NCBI RefSeq assembly: GCF_027887165.1
Contig: NC_077232.1
Span: forward strand, 6,667,391-6,731,390
Direction of reading: 5' to 3'
DNA from: Monodelphis domestica
Taxonomy: Eukaryota > Chordata > Mammalia > Didelphimorphia > Didelphidae
Length of the DNA: 64,000 nucleotides
Within the stretch, counting starts at the first letter, position 1. The number at the start of each line of letters is the position of its first letter. Made by a program: the position numbers and the translations under genes. This document shows positions 22,290 to 33,786 of this stretch, piece after piece. Below the pieces are notes generated by a model. That model saw nothing but the letters and a program-made list of their open reading frames with translations, had not been told where the DNA came from and did no database searches.

Positions 22290-24700
22290 TACTCTTGTAT
22301 TAAAGTCAAAATCGAGGCAGAGAAGACTATGGTAGCAAGGGCTTAAATTGGGGAAGGTATAGTGTGAAATGAGGGGGCACGTGGAGCTAATCAGATTATA
22401 AATAAAGGGAAATTTTGCAAAGTCTAAGAGATCTAGAGCTAGAAGATATCTTAGAGGCTCTCTGGTCAGCTCTTTCTCCACTAGACCATACTCCCTTGTA
22501 CAGTGATAAGATAATAAAAGTTAAATACAGCTCTCACTTTTATGGAGCTTACAATCCAGATTCAAGAGGTCACTCCAAATGAAAAAGTTAAATGAAATTT
22601 TAAAACATTAAACAAATGAAAAAGTTTCACAGTTAAAAACTGTCAAAACGGGATGTGAGAGGGTCATAAACATCTACTTCAATTCAATTAACCCTGATTA
22701 AGTTCATACACAGTGTGTGGTTGCAGCTGGTGCCAGATACAGAGATGCAACCAGAACAACATGTCTAAAGAGAAAAGTCAGAAGACAACAAGAACTATGG
22801 CGAATTAGGTGTTAAATAAAATCAATGAGGGGAATGCAAGCATTTTAGAAGTCCAAAGATCATTAGTCTCTGATGCCTCCACAACACCTGGATGAGGCCA
22901 AGAAAACACTGGACACAATCAAAATACCCAGGCTTCAATGCTAGCTGTGTTATTTCCAGGTAATAAGCAATTTGTGCCCCAGGCTCCTCCAAAAAATTAA
23001 ATTCACAGAGTTGTTATGAGGTTCCAGTGAAACAATGGCTGGAAAATGCTTTCTAAACCATCAAGTGTTGCCTGGCTGTGTGTGAATTCCATCCTGCCAC
23101 TTAGAAATGTGTAGATAACTCAAGAGCTGTAAACGATCCTGTCCCCAATGTCACCTCCTCTTCAGTACCATCAAGTCTCTCAGTAAAGATGACTTCATCA
23201 TAAGGGAAATGAAACTGGGAAGTAGTAAATCCAGAAGGTAGGCTGAGTGAAGAGCCAATTTATATCAGGTGGCCACAGGTAGCTTGGCAGCTTGGCTTCC
23301 TGCCAAGGGGGCAATGGCTAGAGTGCCAAAACTTGGAGACCAGGTTAAAGGTAGACAGGTGGCCATTGCCTGACTCCTTAGCAGCCAATTCCCAAGGCCT
23401 CTAGGGGGCCACTGTCCCAGACTATTCCTTTTTCTTCTGTTGTCCAACAAAATTCAGAGAGGAGGATGAGGATATGGCTAAAGTTAGCAAAAACCACTCC
23501 TGGTCATTTTTCCTCCTTACCTTAAATCCTACATACCTACAATTGCAAAGAGTTAATTAAGTGAACTTGACTGGGGGGAATATAAGGAGCATTAAGGGGG
23601 GGAAGATGCAAAAAAGTCTTTGTTTTCTGTTTCATCTTCTCTTACAGGATATTGTTTTGAAATTCCTAATGTTCTGGCAAATAGTACAGCAAGAGAACTC
23701 TTTTTAAAGCCTCAGAAGCTCAAGAGTCAAAAGTGATAATACAGGATTTAATGGATAACACAATTCTAGGAATCCAAAGGCCAAGATTCAATTCCTAATT
23801 CTGTCAATGACTTGATTATAAAATCAAATTACAGAAATACTGATGATATTTGCTTCTGATCTACGTCATAAAAACAGGATAATGTGTATAAAACAAGCTC
23901 CTGGAGGAAAAGTATGTACTCGACAAGGTCCTAGATTCTCCCTTTGTAAGAGCTACAGTCTCCCAAGCAAAGAACAAGTTTTACTTAGTCAGATTTCAGA
24001 GTTCACCACTGTGAGTGGCCTACTCACTTATGAACAGGCCTGAGCTTGTCTATCCTTCGAGTCATACAAATGTACCACTCCTAGTTTCCTTTCCCAACCA
24101 CAAATTAATGAAGTGAAAAATAACAAAAAGCACTCTTCCCCCCAATGCTAAAGGGAAGGGTACAGAGAAAAGAAGGCAAGCAATTAATTATTCTAACCAG
24201 ACACTTTCAACAAATCAGTAACCACTACGACCTCAAGGGCTAATATGCTAATCTGGACTTATACACAAAAAAGGGAGACATACTCTTCTCTAATCTTGGA
24301 AAAACACTCTTAAAAGTAGCTTCACAGTGATGGAGACAAAAAAACCCCTCAAATAACTAGATCACATCAATAATAATAGTCAAATGGAATAAGATACAAA
24401 GGTAGAGATAGAGAAAATGGATAATAAACAATAAGCCAAAAAAATTTAAAAATCTAGTCTTACCAAGTAGACATCTGCTATGAAGGATTCATTACTATAG
24501 ATGACATAGCATGGTGGATAATATATATACAAGGCAAGACTATAAAATTAAGCTACATTTTTGTAAATATGAAAAATATACCTAATTCTTCAAAATAGCA
24601 ATCTTGGGAACCTAAGTACTTATTTAAGTGATTTATTCATTACCAAACACTTTGGGAATTCTTGAAATTGCCTTCTGGACCTAAATAACCTAGTATTTGA
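22290..24700. other. Unassigned AT-rich DNA
   Basis: No exon, SINE or LINE that I can name. Short open frames only. Probably intron of the minus-strand gene. Confidence 0.4.
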
Positions 24701-24709
24701 TAATGCAAG

Positions 24710-25985
24710 GTCCAAGCTTTTGGTACAAGAACTCACTATTTGGCAAAAACTAGTGAAAAAACTGAGGAGCAGTTTGGCTGAAATTAGGTATAAACCAACA
24801 TCTCACACCATATACCAAAACAAGGACAAAATGAACACATGATTTAGATACAAAAGGTGATTCTATGGCAAATAAGGGGAGCATGGAATAGTTTACCTAT
24901 CAGATATAGATAATGGAAGAATTTATGACCAAATGAGAGAGAGAACATTACAGATACAAAATGGATAATTTTGATTATATCAAATGAAAAGATTTTTGAT
25001 CAAACAAAACCAATGTAGCCAAGATTAGAAGGAAGCAGAAAACTGGCAGGAAAAATTTTTCTGCAAGTTTCTTTGTTGAAGGCCTCATTTCACAAATATG
25101 TAGAGAAGTAAGCCAAATTTATAAGAATATGAGTCATTCCCCAATTGATAAATAATCAAAGAATATGAACAGGCAGTTTTCAGAATAAAAATCAAAAATA
25201 TCTATAGTCATATGAAAAAATAATCTAGGTTACTACTGATTAGAGAAAGGCAAATTAAAACAACTCTGAGGTACCACCTCATACCTATCAGATTGGCTAA
25301 TATGACAGAAAAGGAAAATGACAACTATTGGAGGAGACATGGAAAAATGAAGACACTAGCACACGATTGGTGAAGTTGTGAACTCATCTGACCATTCTAA
25401 AGAGTAATTCAGCCTTTCACCCAGCAATGGCAAAGAATTGGAAATTGAAGGGGTACCCATCAATTGGGGAAGGGCTGAACAAGTTGTAGTATATGGTTGT
25501 AATACATACTATGGTGCTATAAGAAATAATAAGCAAAATGCTTTCTGAAAAACCTGGAAAAACTTACATGAACTAATGTGAAGCGAAGTGAGCAGAATCA
25601 GAACACTGTCTACACTAACACTAAGAATGTAGAATAATCAATTATGAACAACTTAGCTATTCTCAGCAATACAAAGATCCAAGACAATTTGAAAGACTTA
25701 TAAAAAATGCTATTCTTCTCCAGAGAAAGAACTAATAAAGTCTAAATGCAGACTGAAGCATACTATTTTTTACTTTATTATTTTGGAGGTATTATTTTTG
25801 TTTGTATTTTCTTTCACAACTTGACTAATATGCAAATATATTCTGCATGACTGCATAGGTACAACCTATATCAAATTACTTGGCTTCTCAATGAGGGAGG
25901 GAGGGATAAGATGGAGGAAGGGAAAGAATGTGGAACTCAACAATTTAAAAATCAAATATTAAAATTTGTTTTTACATGTAATGGG
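24710..25985 (+). mobile_element. Old L1 3' fragment
   Basis: Decayed ORF2 C-terminal sequence, parallel to 15330-16700 of the younger L1 (TTTTGGTACAAGAACTCACT, CTCTGAGGTACCACCTCATA, GGGGAAGGGCTGAACAAG segments). Many gaps and no open frame. Confidence 0.8.
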
Positions 25986-25999
25986 GGGTGGGGGGGTGG

Positions 26000-27280
26000 A
26001 ATTGTCTTCCAATCAGTTTGAGACACTAGAGAAAACCAGATTTTCACAGACATGTCCATTGTGGTTCAATTATCAGCTCTGTACAGAGAAAAAGCCAAAC
26101 TAGAAAGAAAAGCAAGATTTAGATGTGTGAAAGGAACATCAAAGTAAACTATTCCAGTAGATAGGGACATATGGCTGGGACTCTGGAGAAAAGCCAGATT
26201 TGTGAGTCATGACAAAAAGTCAAGAGAATGGTCAAACTCTCTAAGTGACTATGGAGAAGAAAAATGACAACACTTAGGACTGGGCCATGAGGAAGAGCTA
26301 CACTTGAGAAGTCTGAGGTTAGATAAAAATCATGGAAGATAAGGAGAGGACCAGGAAAACAAGGGAAGGACTATTTCACTGAAATTCAACCTTAAAAAGA
26401 ACGGATACCTAGGACATTGACCCTGTTTGTATTCTATAAAGGAATTGATCTGAGGTTTCTAGGACCAAAACAAAATATAGCTGGACAAAGATGAGAACTA
26501 CAAGATGGATGGCAGCTCCCTTACAGCCAAGCAAGCCTAGCTTTTTTATTTCAGCTATGGAGATAATAAAGTTTCCTAATGAAGCTCATTAAACTGGAAA
26601 GGATTCATGAACAAGCTATTTTAAAGTACTTTAACATTAAATGTCACAGGAATACTAAGTAATAAGTATGATGATGCAAACAGGAGCAATGGCCAGGCTC
26701 ACAGAGGTGGGAGTTGCGAACCTGGGGGTCAGTGTGTGGCAGTCTGTCTTTGAAGCATTATAAACATCATTCCCAAGGAGCAAGGCATGGGTCCAAATGA
26801 ATGGGAGCAGAAAGCAGGCACAGAGAGGGAGTGAGGAGTGAGGAAATCTGGGCTCAAGCAAGGTGCTCCCAGTGTAATCCTCAATCTATCAGCTGATGCT
26901 GGCTAAAGCCCCAGTATGCAATGGCCCCTCTGCATACCAGCTATTGTACCACCTATTCCCATCCATATTGTGGCAGCAGAAAAATAGAAAATAGGCATGA
27001 AATTGCTCTGAGCTTTTAAAAGCTCTTCCTTCAGATACTAGTCATGTGAAATTCCAGATATTTAGGTATAGCTTAAATATGGCAAAAAACAGAATGAGAT
27101 CTCATAAACTTGGGCTGGTGTAATAAATGCTAGCTTACTCTGGGGCAATTTGTTGCCTCCTGTTCTAATAGCTTAAAGACAATGACGATGACCATGACAA
27201 TGATGCCTCCCTCTCAGAATCCCACAGCTTCACAGTCCTCCAAGTCCTTCCACAAATAGGCACGCACTTGAACAATACTG
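26000..27280. other. Unassigned AT-rich DNA
   Basis: A 68-codon minus frame at 26655-26861 has no convincing splice sites. Nothing else is recognised. Confidence 0.4.
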
Positions 27281-27284
27281 GATA

Positions 27285-27460
27285 TGATCACAGATTTAGG
27301 GCTGGCAAGGACCCCAGAGGTCATCCCTCATTTTACAAGTGAGGAAATGTAAACTCAGCCAGAGCCCATCTTCACTAACTAGTAAGGAAGAGAAGCAGGA
27401 TCTGAGTGTTATCTGGTCACCTGACTTGTCGGCACTCCTTCCACCATACAATGTCACTTA
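27285..27460 (-). mobile_element. MIR/THER-type SINE fragment
   Basis: TCACAGATTTAGGGCTGGCA and antisense ATTTTACAAGTGAGGAAATG. Confidence 0.5.
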
Positions 27461-27929
27461 ATCTGTTTCTGTTCTGGCACCTTCCTTCCATATTCTTTTA
27501 TTTGAGCTGAAAGTAACTTTCAAATATCACCATAACAAGTCTTGTTTGGGAGCAGTTCGTGTTTTACACATCAGGCTTTTAAAAAAAGCAAGCTACATTT
27601 GTGATGAACAATGAAAGGCCCAAACAGGCCTAGATTAGATTCAGTGGGAGTTCAATATAAACTTAAGTTTAAAGTTTTATATCCTAAAATTAGTAAAGCA
27701 ACCCTATTTAGTGAAAAAGATGATTTTGGTAAACTAATTCCCTTCATAAACCAACACTCAAGAACTCGGATCAAATGAAATCTCAGATAACTTTCAGGCA
27801 ATATATTTATTTAGTCCTGCCTTCTGAATCTACAGAGCCAGAGGCCAAAGTTATAGAACATCATATGCACTTTTAGATTTGGCTAATTGTTAGTTTTGCT
27901 GAATCATTTCTTTTTTGTCTCTTGAGAGG

Positions 27930-28130
27930 CAGCTCATAATAGAGGAATTTATATTAGGAGTTAGGAAAATTTGGATTCAAATCTCACTTCATACATTGTG
28001 TGGTTTGAGACAAGACTCTCACTCCAATTCTCTGGGCCTCAGATTCTTCATTTGTAAAATCCGGGGATAGTCATGATAATCTCTGAGGTTGCATTCATCT
28101 TCAAATCAATGATCCCACAAGTCAGTAATT
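27930..28130 (+). mobile_element. MIR-type SINE
   Basis: GGATTCAAATCTCACTTCAT B-box and TCAGATTCTTCATTTGTAAA core. Confidence 0.55.
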
Positions 28131-28224
28131 CTTTTTTTTTTCTTACTTCTAAAGGATAGCTAAAGAAAAGAAGAAAAAAGGGTTCTGGAAAAGGGAAATG
28201 AGTCCATAAAAAAATATATTAATA

Positions 28225-28325
28225 GGAGGTCACTAGGTGGCTCAGTGGAGAGACAGACCTAGAGATGAAAGGTCTTGGATTCAAATCAGACCTCAGACAC
28301 TTCTTAGCTGTGTGACATTCTTAAA
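28225..28325 (+). mobile_element. WSINE-type SINE, truncated
   Basis: TAGGTGGCTCAGTGGAGAGA head and CCTCAGACACTTCTTAGCTG body; lacks the 3' tail. Confidence 0.75.
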
Positions 28326-28719
28326 GTTGAGACTGCTCTCAGGCCACGGGTCATCATCCTCTGGAATGTAGTAAGCAAAAGGCTACTGCTTTTATTTTAG
28401 CTAACATCACCTAACAGATATGATCTCATCCTCAACCATTCTGTGAAGCAGATAGGAAGAAGTTAATTAACTCCTATTAGTTCTGTTTCATATCTGACAA
28501 ACTTAAGTCACAAGAAGCAGTCCTTCCTCCATGGAGCTCAAACTTGAATCTCACTCTTCTAATTAGGAAGCCAAGACTGACTCACTGAAAGACCACAGTT
28601 TATTGTCAAGTTGACACTTCTAACCACTCTGACCTTAGGAAAAATCCAGACAAAATTGGAGAGACCAGAACCAGAGCACACTGTTAGGGAGAGGTTCACT
28701 CAGTCAGTTATTTATTTAC

Positions 28720-28773
28720 CTTTTAGGAACTGCTTGGGCACCAAGTCACCACACGTGCTTTCTGCAAAGGCAA
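28720..28773 (-). CDS. C11orf80: Small coding exon of the minus-strand gene
   Basis: The acceptor is GTGTATTTCTTACAG and the donor is AAAAG|GTAAAT. The 54-nt exon starts with the two bases needed by the previous one and reads AFAESTCGDLVPKQFLK. Two other frames contain stops; only the frame predicted from the upstream exon is open. Confidence 0.62.
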
Positions 28774-31700
28774 CTGTAAGAAATACACAAAGCGTCATCC
28801 AAAGTGGAACTTTGAAACTGGTTCTCTTTAAAACATCCAATTGAATCCACACAGATTAAGTACATATACAAGGGACACATAATAGCTAGCATTTAAAGAA
28901 CACTTTAAATGGTTCCCATAACTAGGGGAACTAGCAAGTAAAAATCCAAATACTGATGGGGCTCCTCTGTGGTAGCACTGGATCAGCTCTTCTCTCTCCC
29001 ATCTACCAACCACAAACTCTGCTTTGTACCATTTAACGCCATTTTGGATAGGTCCCTGACAGCTGGCCACCAGTCTCGAGTTCAGAGCATCAATTGCTTC
29101 CTTCAGACACTGAACCTAATACAGAAGGATTATAGGAAGGTGAATACAGCCAGAGCATTTTACTCCCCATACTGGGTCTAGCCCTTATTTTCAAGGTATT
29201 TAAGTGGAAAGGAAGTTATTGGCTATGCAACAAATACATAACAAACATCTTTCTACTGGCTATACTTTTTCAGAACTGAAAGGCAAACTATTCTATGAAA
29301 TTATTTGGAGAAGAAGTCTATGATATATATATATATTCAAACTTAGGTTAAGGCCTAGACATTTAAGAGGGGTGGAAAAATAGGTTAGTTTCTAGGCCCT
29401 AAAATTAACATTAATAGCTGATCTACATAGCACTCTAGGTTTACATACATCATCTCACTGGATTCTTATAACCACCACACTAAAAGTAATGCAGATGTAA
29501 TATTTTGTAAATGAGGAACTGAAATAAGCTGAATACATCTGGTAAGGAACATGCCAATGCTGGCTCCAGATCCAATGACTATACAGGTGACTCTAATAAA
29601 TAATCCTTATAATAAATCAGACAAACCCCAAAGTCCTGGCTTCAAGTGATGTAGAACACACTAGAAATTCCTGTGGTTCCCTCCACAGATATGGGCTAAC
29701 CCTAACCCAGATTAGATGAGGGGGTTTCTGCAGGACCTTCCCACTCTGTGATTCTGTTCTTATGTTCTGCTGTCCCTCAAGCACAAAGATCACACCACCA
29801 TCCTTCCAACATCAGCAGGCTATACACATTGAGTGAATATATTTGTCACAGTATCAAGATGTTGCCAAGAAAGAAAAAAGAAGAGACTCAATTCCCCAAT
29901 CTCTGTGAACCTTTGATGAACTCTTTCAGCTACTCACTATCCTGGGATTTCAGCCCAGGTCACACAAGGCTTCACAGCCTTAAGAGAATGAGCTATATTC
30001 TGTGCTCACACAGTCCATCACCCTCCCTCATGCCTAAGAGGGGTGGGTCAGTCAGTGGGCAAGCATTTATTAAGCATTTACCATGTGCCAGACACTGCAT
30101 AACAGCTGTGGATACACAGAAAGGGAAAACCAGTCTCTGGGAGACGTCACGGTAGCCCATACTCCAGTCTATAATCTGGTCTTGGAGCTACTGCTTAATT
30201 ATTATTACCACCATAAGCACTCTTCCTAAAACATAAAGAAGTCTAACTCACTCTACTCCTACTGGATAACTAAGGAGCAAGCTGAAGAAAAAGTGGTCCA
30301 TAGCTACAAAACGATCAGTCTCTTGAGAGCTAACGATGTTTTTAAGTGCTTGAGCTTCTGACTGGTATATACCGAAGTTTGTCAAAGGTATAGTTGGTTG
30401 GATATAGCAAAATAATGCAGCAGGAACCAATGACTTAGCAAGAGAGCTGGGCAAACTGCATGCCTATGCTTAGAGATGTTTTCAAATCAGATGCAAGTCA
30501 AGATGATCAATATGTAAGTTGTACATTTCTCAATTCTTTCTTTTCCCTAAGGCTTGCCCTTTTCTAAAAGGGCCACTCCAGTCTAAACTACAGAGGCAAG
30601 ATTACATGGTCTTGGATAACCTATTTGAATATCTCATCACCAAACACTGCTGAGTAATCATTTCAGCTGGGGTTCTTTTCCAAGTCTGAATCATGAAAGG
30701 GTCATAAGGGTCTAAAATAAAGAGATGCAATTAGAGGTCGACAAGTTAAAATCTCCAAATAAACCTTAACAGTTATTGTATCAAAATAAAATATAAAACA
30801 GCATGAAACACAGACATTTGGCTCCTTTTGTTCAACTTACTGGTTGTCACATAATGGAAAGTGTTTGCTTGATGTTCTGAACTTGATGCTTCTATGGAAA
30901 TAAGAAGCTCCCCTTCCAACAAGTCTTTCCTGCTTCCTGCTGCAGCTTCCCATTTCCAGTGAAAAATTACATATTTCAAAATCTGAAAAGGTCACAATTC
31001 AAAGGAAGGGCTTAACTCTATTAGACATCAGGGGCACAATAAATGGTACATTACAATGATAAAATTGAACTAACAAGTTCTACAGTTTGAATAACATACT
31101 GTTTGTGACTTGTACAAAATCAAAAGGCATCAGTTCTAAGCAGAAATGGTATGCCTGAGCAAAAGAACCAGCAGAGGAATTGAGCCATAAAATATAGGAC
31201 AGAGGGGAGTTCTGCACAGTCCCAAACATAAGGAATGAAGACAAATTACTTGCTTCATTTGTATTAAAAGTTTATCTGGTCATAAAAATTATGGCATGTT
31301 ATGGGCAGGAAGAAAGAAGTGAGAAATTCTTTTTTATTATTAATTAAGGGCAACACAGGTAATAGAACAGGACTGTGATTATTAATATTGTTTCTCTGAA
31401 TCATCTAGCCTTTTCTAATGAGTGTATAATAATTAGTCTGTTATTCTTTCCCATAGATGTGCCTTGCCAGCATACACATAGCTCACTGAGTTAATCCATC
31501 TGTACATATATCTTAGATAGGACATTGAGGACAGACAATGAAAGGAAAGTCTCCCAAAATGAACAAAGGAGAAGAGGCTAGACTGCCTATATCATATATG
31601 TTATTGCCAATGATCTCACAAGCCATTTGTCTAAATATTCCTAGTCTCACTTCTCCTGGCTGCAAATTATGGGGAATTGTGATCTCTTAGAAGATACACA

Positions 31701-33111
31701 GTAATTATCAATGATGACATGAACAGAAGGTACCAGAAAAGAGACTGGCAAGGAAATGGATGACCCCAAAAGAGATTAATCATTCATGTAGGAAGCGTGA
31801 AGGATGAGAGAGGGCTACAAGATATTAAAAGAACTGGAAGAAGGCCTCCAAGTGTTGAGAGTAAATACACTATAGAAAAGCATGGACAAAAGAACTGCAC
31901 AGGATGAGAAGTTACAGATGGATTTCAGTTTTCATCAATGGTGGGAGTATCTACCTTGATGAAGTCATTGATTCATCAATGTATTGAGTCCCTATATCTT
32001 CACCTGTAACAGCTTTCAACATGGCACCAAAGCATTCTACTTTTGGCTTCTATGAAAGAAGCTTTCTGGGCCTCAGTTTTCTCAATTGTACTGAAGTTAC
32101 TAGTTGGATACTGAGGACCCTACTTCTGCTAAATCGATATTCCTATTAGATTTGACATGAATATTGAGAAAGAAATTGTAGAGGTGACTTGTAGAGGTAT
32201 GGACTAATAAGGCCTTCTAAAGCTGAATTTAAAGAAGACACATTTGCCAAAATTTGTGAGAAACTGAGGAAAATAGAAAGGGCAATAACCTATTCTATAT
32301 TCTACTATTGGGTTCAAAAAGGAGCAGACTCAAAGGCAATCTGAGGAAGATTAAGAGATAAGAGTCCTGAAGTGGTAAGTAGAACCTCCAGAAGTTGGCC
32401 AAAGGGAAGGGTGAAGCAAATTGAGTAACTCAAGGCTGTGATAAAGTGGTGAAAGTGTCAGAAAGTTGGTGTAAGACTGAAGAAGGGGAGGGAGTGGGGT
32501 TAAATAATGAGACTAAAAAAGTTGACTGCTCCTGCTGATTTATTAAGAGGTGATAATTGGCCATAAAAGTTGCAGCTGCGTTTAGATGCAGGTACCCACG
32601 AAAATTTCTTTTTTAAACAAGACTAAAAAGGTGGAATAGCAATACTGGTGGGGTATTGGGGCATACTGGTGCATTATTGGTGTAGCTGTGAAAGAGCACA
32701 ACATCCTGTAAAGTAATTTGAAAATGATGAGAATAAGCTGGCCGAACTGCCTGACCCTTGGCCTGAGACTACTAGGTAAACACCTCCACAGGGTCATTGA
32801 TTTTTGGGGGGCCCAGAAACAAACGTTTGTCCATATCTAGGGGGCTGCTAGCCACACTGGGAAGGGCCCAGTCCTGCGCGGGGCGGGGCTGGAAAGCGCA
32901 TGCGCAAGGGTGCTCTGGCCTCCCTCAGCTGATCCCGCTCCAAGCCACTTTCTACCCAGGTCCTGGGGAGGCGGGGAAAGAAGGGACCAAGGTGACATAA
33001 GCGCAAAGGAAGCCCACAAAAATAGTTGTTTACAGAAAGAAGGCTGAGAAACTCCCGCCCCTTCCCACTCCGTCGCACCAACATCACCTCACACACAGGC
33101 CTCGCCGCCAT
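28720..33111 (-). CDS. C11orf80: Probable 5' part of C11orf80/TOPOVIBL (six chained exons)
   Basis: Exons on the minus strand, in transcript order: 33111-33088, 30982-30841, 30711-30621, 30455-30263, 29115-29007 and 28773-28720. They total 613 nt, or 204 codons plus one base, and every join keeps one frame. The start ATG lies in CpG island 1 in a fair Kozak context (GGGCGATGG). The predicted protein starts MAARPVCE-ILKYVIFHWKWE. I name it by position: C11orf80 is head-to-head with SPTBN2 in mammals. I could not recall its sequence well enough to confirm it. TOPOVIBL is the TopoVI-B-like partner of SPO11 in meiotic DNA breaks. Later exons should lie to the left; I could not place them. The third donor (CCA|GTAGGA) is the weakest join. 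Confidence 0.55.
29007..29115 (-). CDS. C11orf80: Coding exon of the minus-strand gene
   Basis: The acceptor lies in a pyrimidine-rich stretch ending CTTCTGTATTAG. It reads VQCLKEAIDALNSRLVASCQ and GPIQNGVKWYKAEFVV with one base left before GTAGAT. The length is 109 nt. The phase fits the next exon. Confidence 0.6.
30263..30455 (-). CDS. C11orf80: Coding exon of the minus-strand gene
   Basis: The acceptor is CATGCAG (or CCCAG, 9 bases later); one base completes a Ser codon. It reads SLAKSLVPAALFCYIQPTIP and LKNIVSSQETDRFVAMDHFF, ending at CCA|GTAGGA in phase 0. A stronger donor 11 bases on (GA|GTGAGT) would leave two bases and does not fit the next exon, so either the weaker donor is used or an exon is missing between them. 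Confidence 0.5.
30621..30711 (-). CDS. C11orf80: Coding exon of the minus-strand gene
   Basis: The acceptor CTCTTTATTTTAG is followed by two bases that complete an Asn codon left by the previous exon. It then reads PYDPFMIQTWKRTPAEMITQ and QCLVMRYSN, and ends AATAG|GTTATC with two bases over. The length is 91 nt. An earlier donor (TTG|GTGATG) is possible. Confidence 0.62.
30841..30982 (-). CDS. C11orf80: Coding exon of the minus-strand gene
   Basis: The acceptor is CCTTTTCAG and the donor is ACCA|GTAAGT, both strong. The exon is 142 nt: 47 open codons and one base. It encodes ILKYVIFHWKWEAAAG and LLEGELLISIEASSSEHQAN, a soluble-protein-like composition unlike the surrounding repeats. Confidence 0.68.
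30990..32580. other. Probable first intron of the minus-strand gene
   Basis: Lies between the CpG-island exon and the exon at 30982. No further exon is needed by phase. AT-rich, with no repeat recognised with confidence. Confidence 0.45.
32590..32795 (+). mobile_element. Small decayed L1 3' fragment
   Basis: Resembles L1 ORF2 C-terminal sequence (GGTGTAGCTGTGAAAGAG, CTGACCCTTGGCCTGAGACT segments), close to CpG island 1. The minus-strand open frame across it is not a gene. Confidence 0.55.
32896..32905. promoter_or_regulatory. NRF1 binding site
   Basis: Perfect GCGCATGCGC palindrome next to a GC box in CpG island 1. NRF1 sites are common in housekeeping and bidirectional promoters. Occupancy is inferred. 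Confidence 0.5.
33088..33111 (-). CDS. C11orf80: Candidate first coding exon (coding part) of the minus-strand gene
   Basis: Eight codons, MAARPVCE, then a donor GAG|GTGATG in phase 0. The upstream leader in the CpG island is not delimited. Reading through the donor keeps an open frame for a while, but the downstream exon at 30982 is also phase 0, and the join gives CEILKYVIFHW. Confidence 0.5.
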
Positions 33112-33560
33112 CGCCCACGACGCGGCCGACGCCTCCTCACGCGGGCGTCTCTCCCGCCGCGCGCCTGCGTCTGCGCACTTGTGACTGACTCTGACGCGTG
33201 CCTCAGACGCTCCACCCCCGCAACTGGGGTTTCGTGCGCCTGCGCGCTCGACTCTTCCTCTTGAGAGTGCCGCCCTGCCCCCTCCCCTCCGCCCGCTCGA
33301 GCTCTCGTCGGAGGCCGAGGCCGAGGCGGAGGCGGGGGCCGGAGGAGGCGGAGGCGGGGCCGGAGGGGGCGGCTCGCCAGAAGCCCCGCCTACCAACCAG
33401 CCTCCGCGGGCGGGCGTTGAAGATCTGGGCCGGGCCAGCCCCGGAGCGAAGGGGCCCCGCGGGCCGGGGCAGGGATGGCGGGGCGCCGGCCGGGGCCAGC
33501 TCTGGGACTGCCCGCGGGGGGTGGCGGGGGGCCAATAGCCCCGAGGGACCAACTCAGCCC

Positions 33561-33600
33561 GTGACCTGTGACCTGTGACCCGTGACCCGTGACCGTGACC
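33561..33600 (+). promoter_or_regulatory. Tandem nuclear-receptor half-site array (DR1 spacing)
   Basis: Six successive TGACCT/TGACCC/TGACC copies, the first four spaced by a single base, lie just before the candidate donor at 33612. TGACCT is the reverse of the AGGTCA nuclear-receptor half-site, and 1-bp spacing is the DR1 type used by RXR/PPAR, HNF4 and COUP-TF. Function is inferred. Confidence 0.45.
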
Positions 33601-33786
33601 GGCAGGTGCCAGGTGAGCGAGGCCGCGCCCGTAAGGAGACCGTAAGGGGGTGGGGGGAATAGGGTCCGGGCCGAGACCAGGACCAGGGCCAGCCTCGAGT
33701 GAGCTTAGTGCCTAACGCAGGATTCGCACCCTTGCCCTTTCTTCATCATCCCCATGTGGTCTTGCGCGATCTCATTCAGGGTCTGG

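Larger units (their letters stand above)
20235..22290 (-). mobile_element. RTE-clade-like LINE fragments
   Basis: 20235-21020 and 22010-22290 resemble an antisense RTE-type LINE (a GTTGTCCTTTGTTCTAGAAG-like end, and a TTTGCAGCCTTTTCAAGTTA-like part of the RT region). They are separated by a solo LTR whose removal joins them. No intact frame. The family call is from memory of marsupial RTE repeats. Confidence 0.45.
32870..33620. promoter_or_regulatory. CpG island 1, probable bidirectional promoter
   Basis: CpG-rich block at the switch from AT-rich to GC-rich DNA. It contains a GC box (GGGGCGGGG near 32880), a perfect NRF1-type palindrome (GCGCATGCGC, 32896-32905) and further GC boxes near 33280-33370. 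On the minus strand it holds an ATG at 33111 that opens a chain of exon-like blocks. On the plus strand a donor GCCAG|GTGAGC at 33612 could end a far-upstream SPTBN2 5' UTR exon. In human, C11orf80 and an upstream SPTBN2 start are head-to-head at such an island. Confidence 0.7.

Noticed and set aside
26655..26861. Minus-strand exon of the C11orf80-like gene
   Set aside because: Open frame but no good acceptor or donor in the needed phase.
32848..33552. 234-codon minus-strand frame through CpG island 1
   Set aside because: Mostly Pro/Ala/Arg low complexity. Only the short part from ATG 33111 to the donor at 33088 fits a spliced gene.
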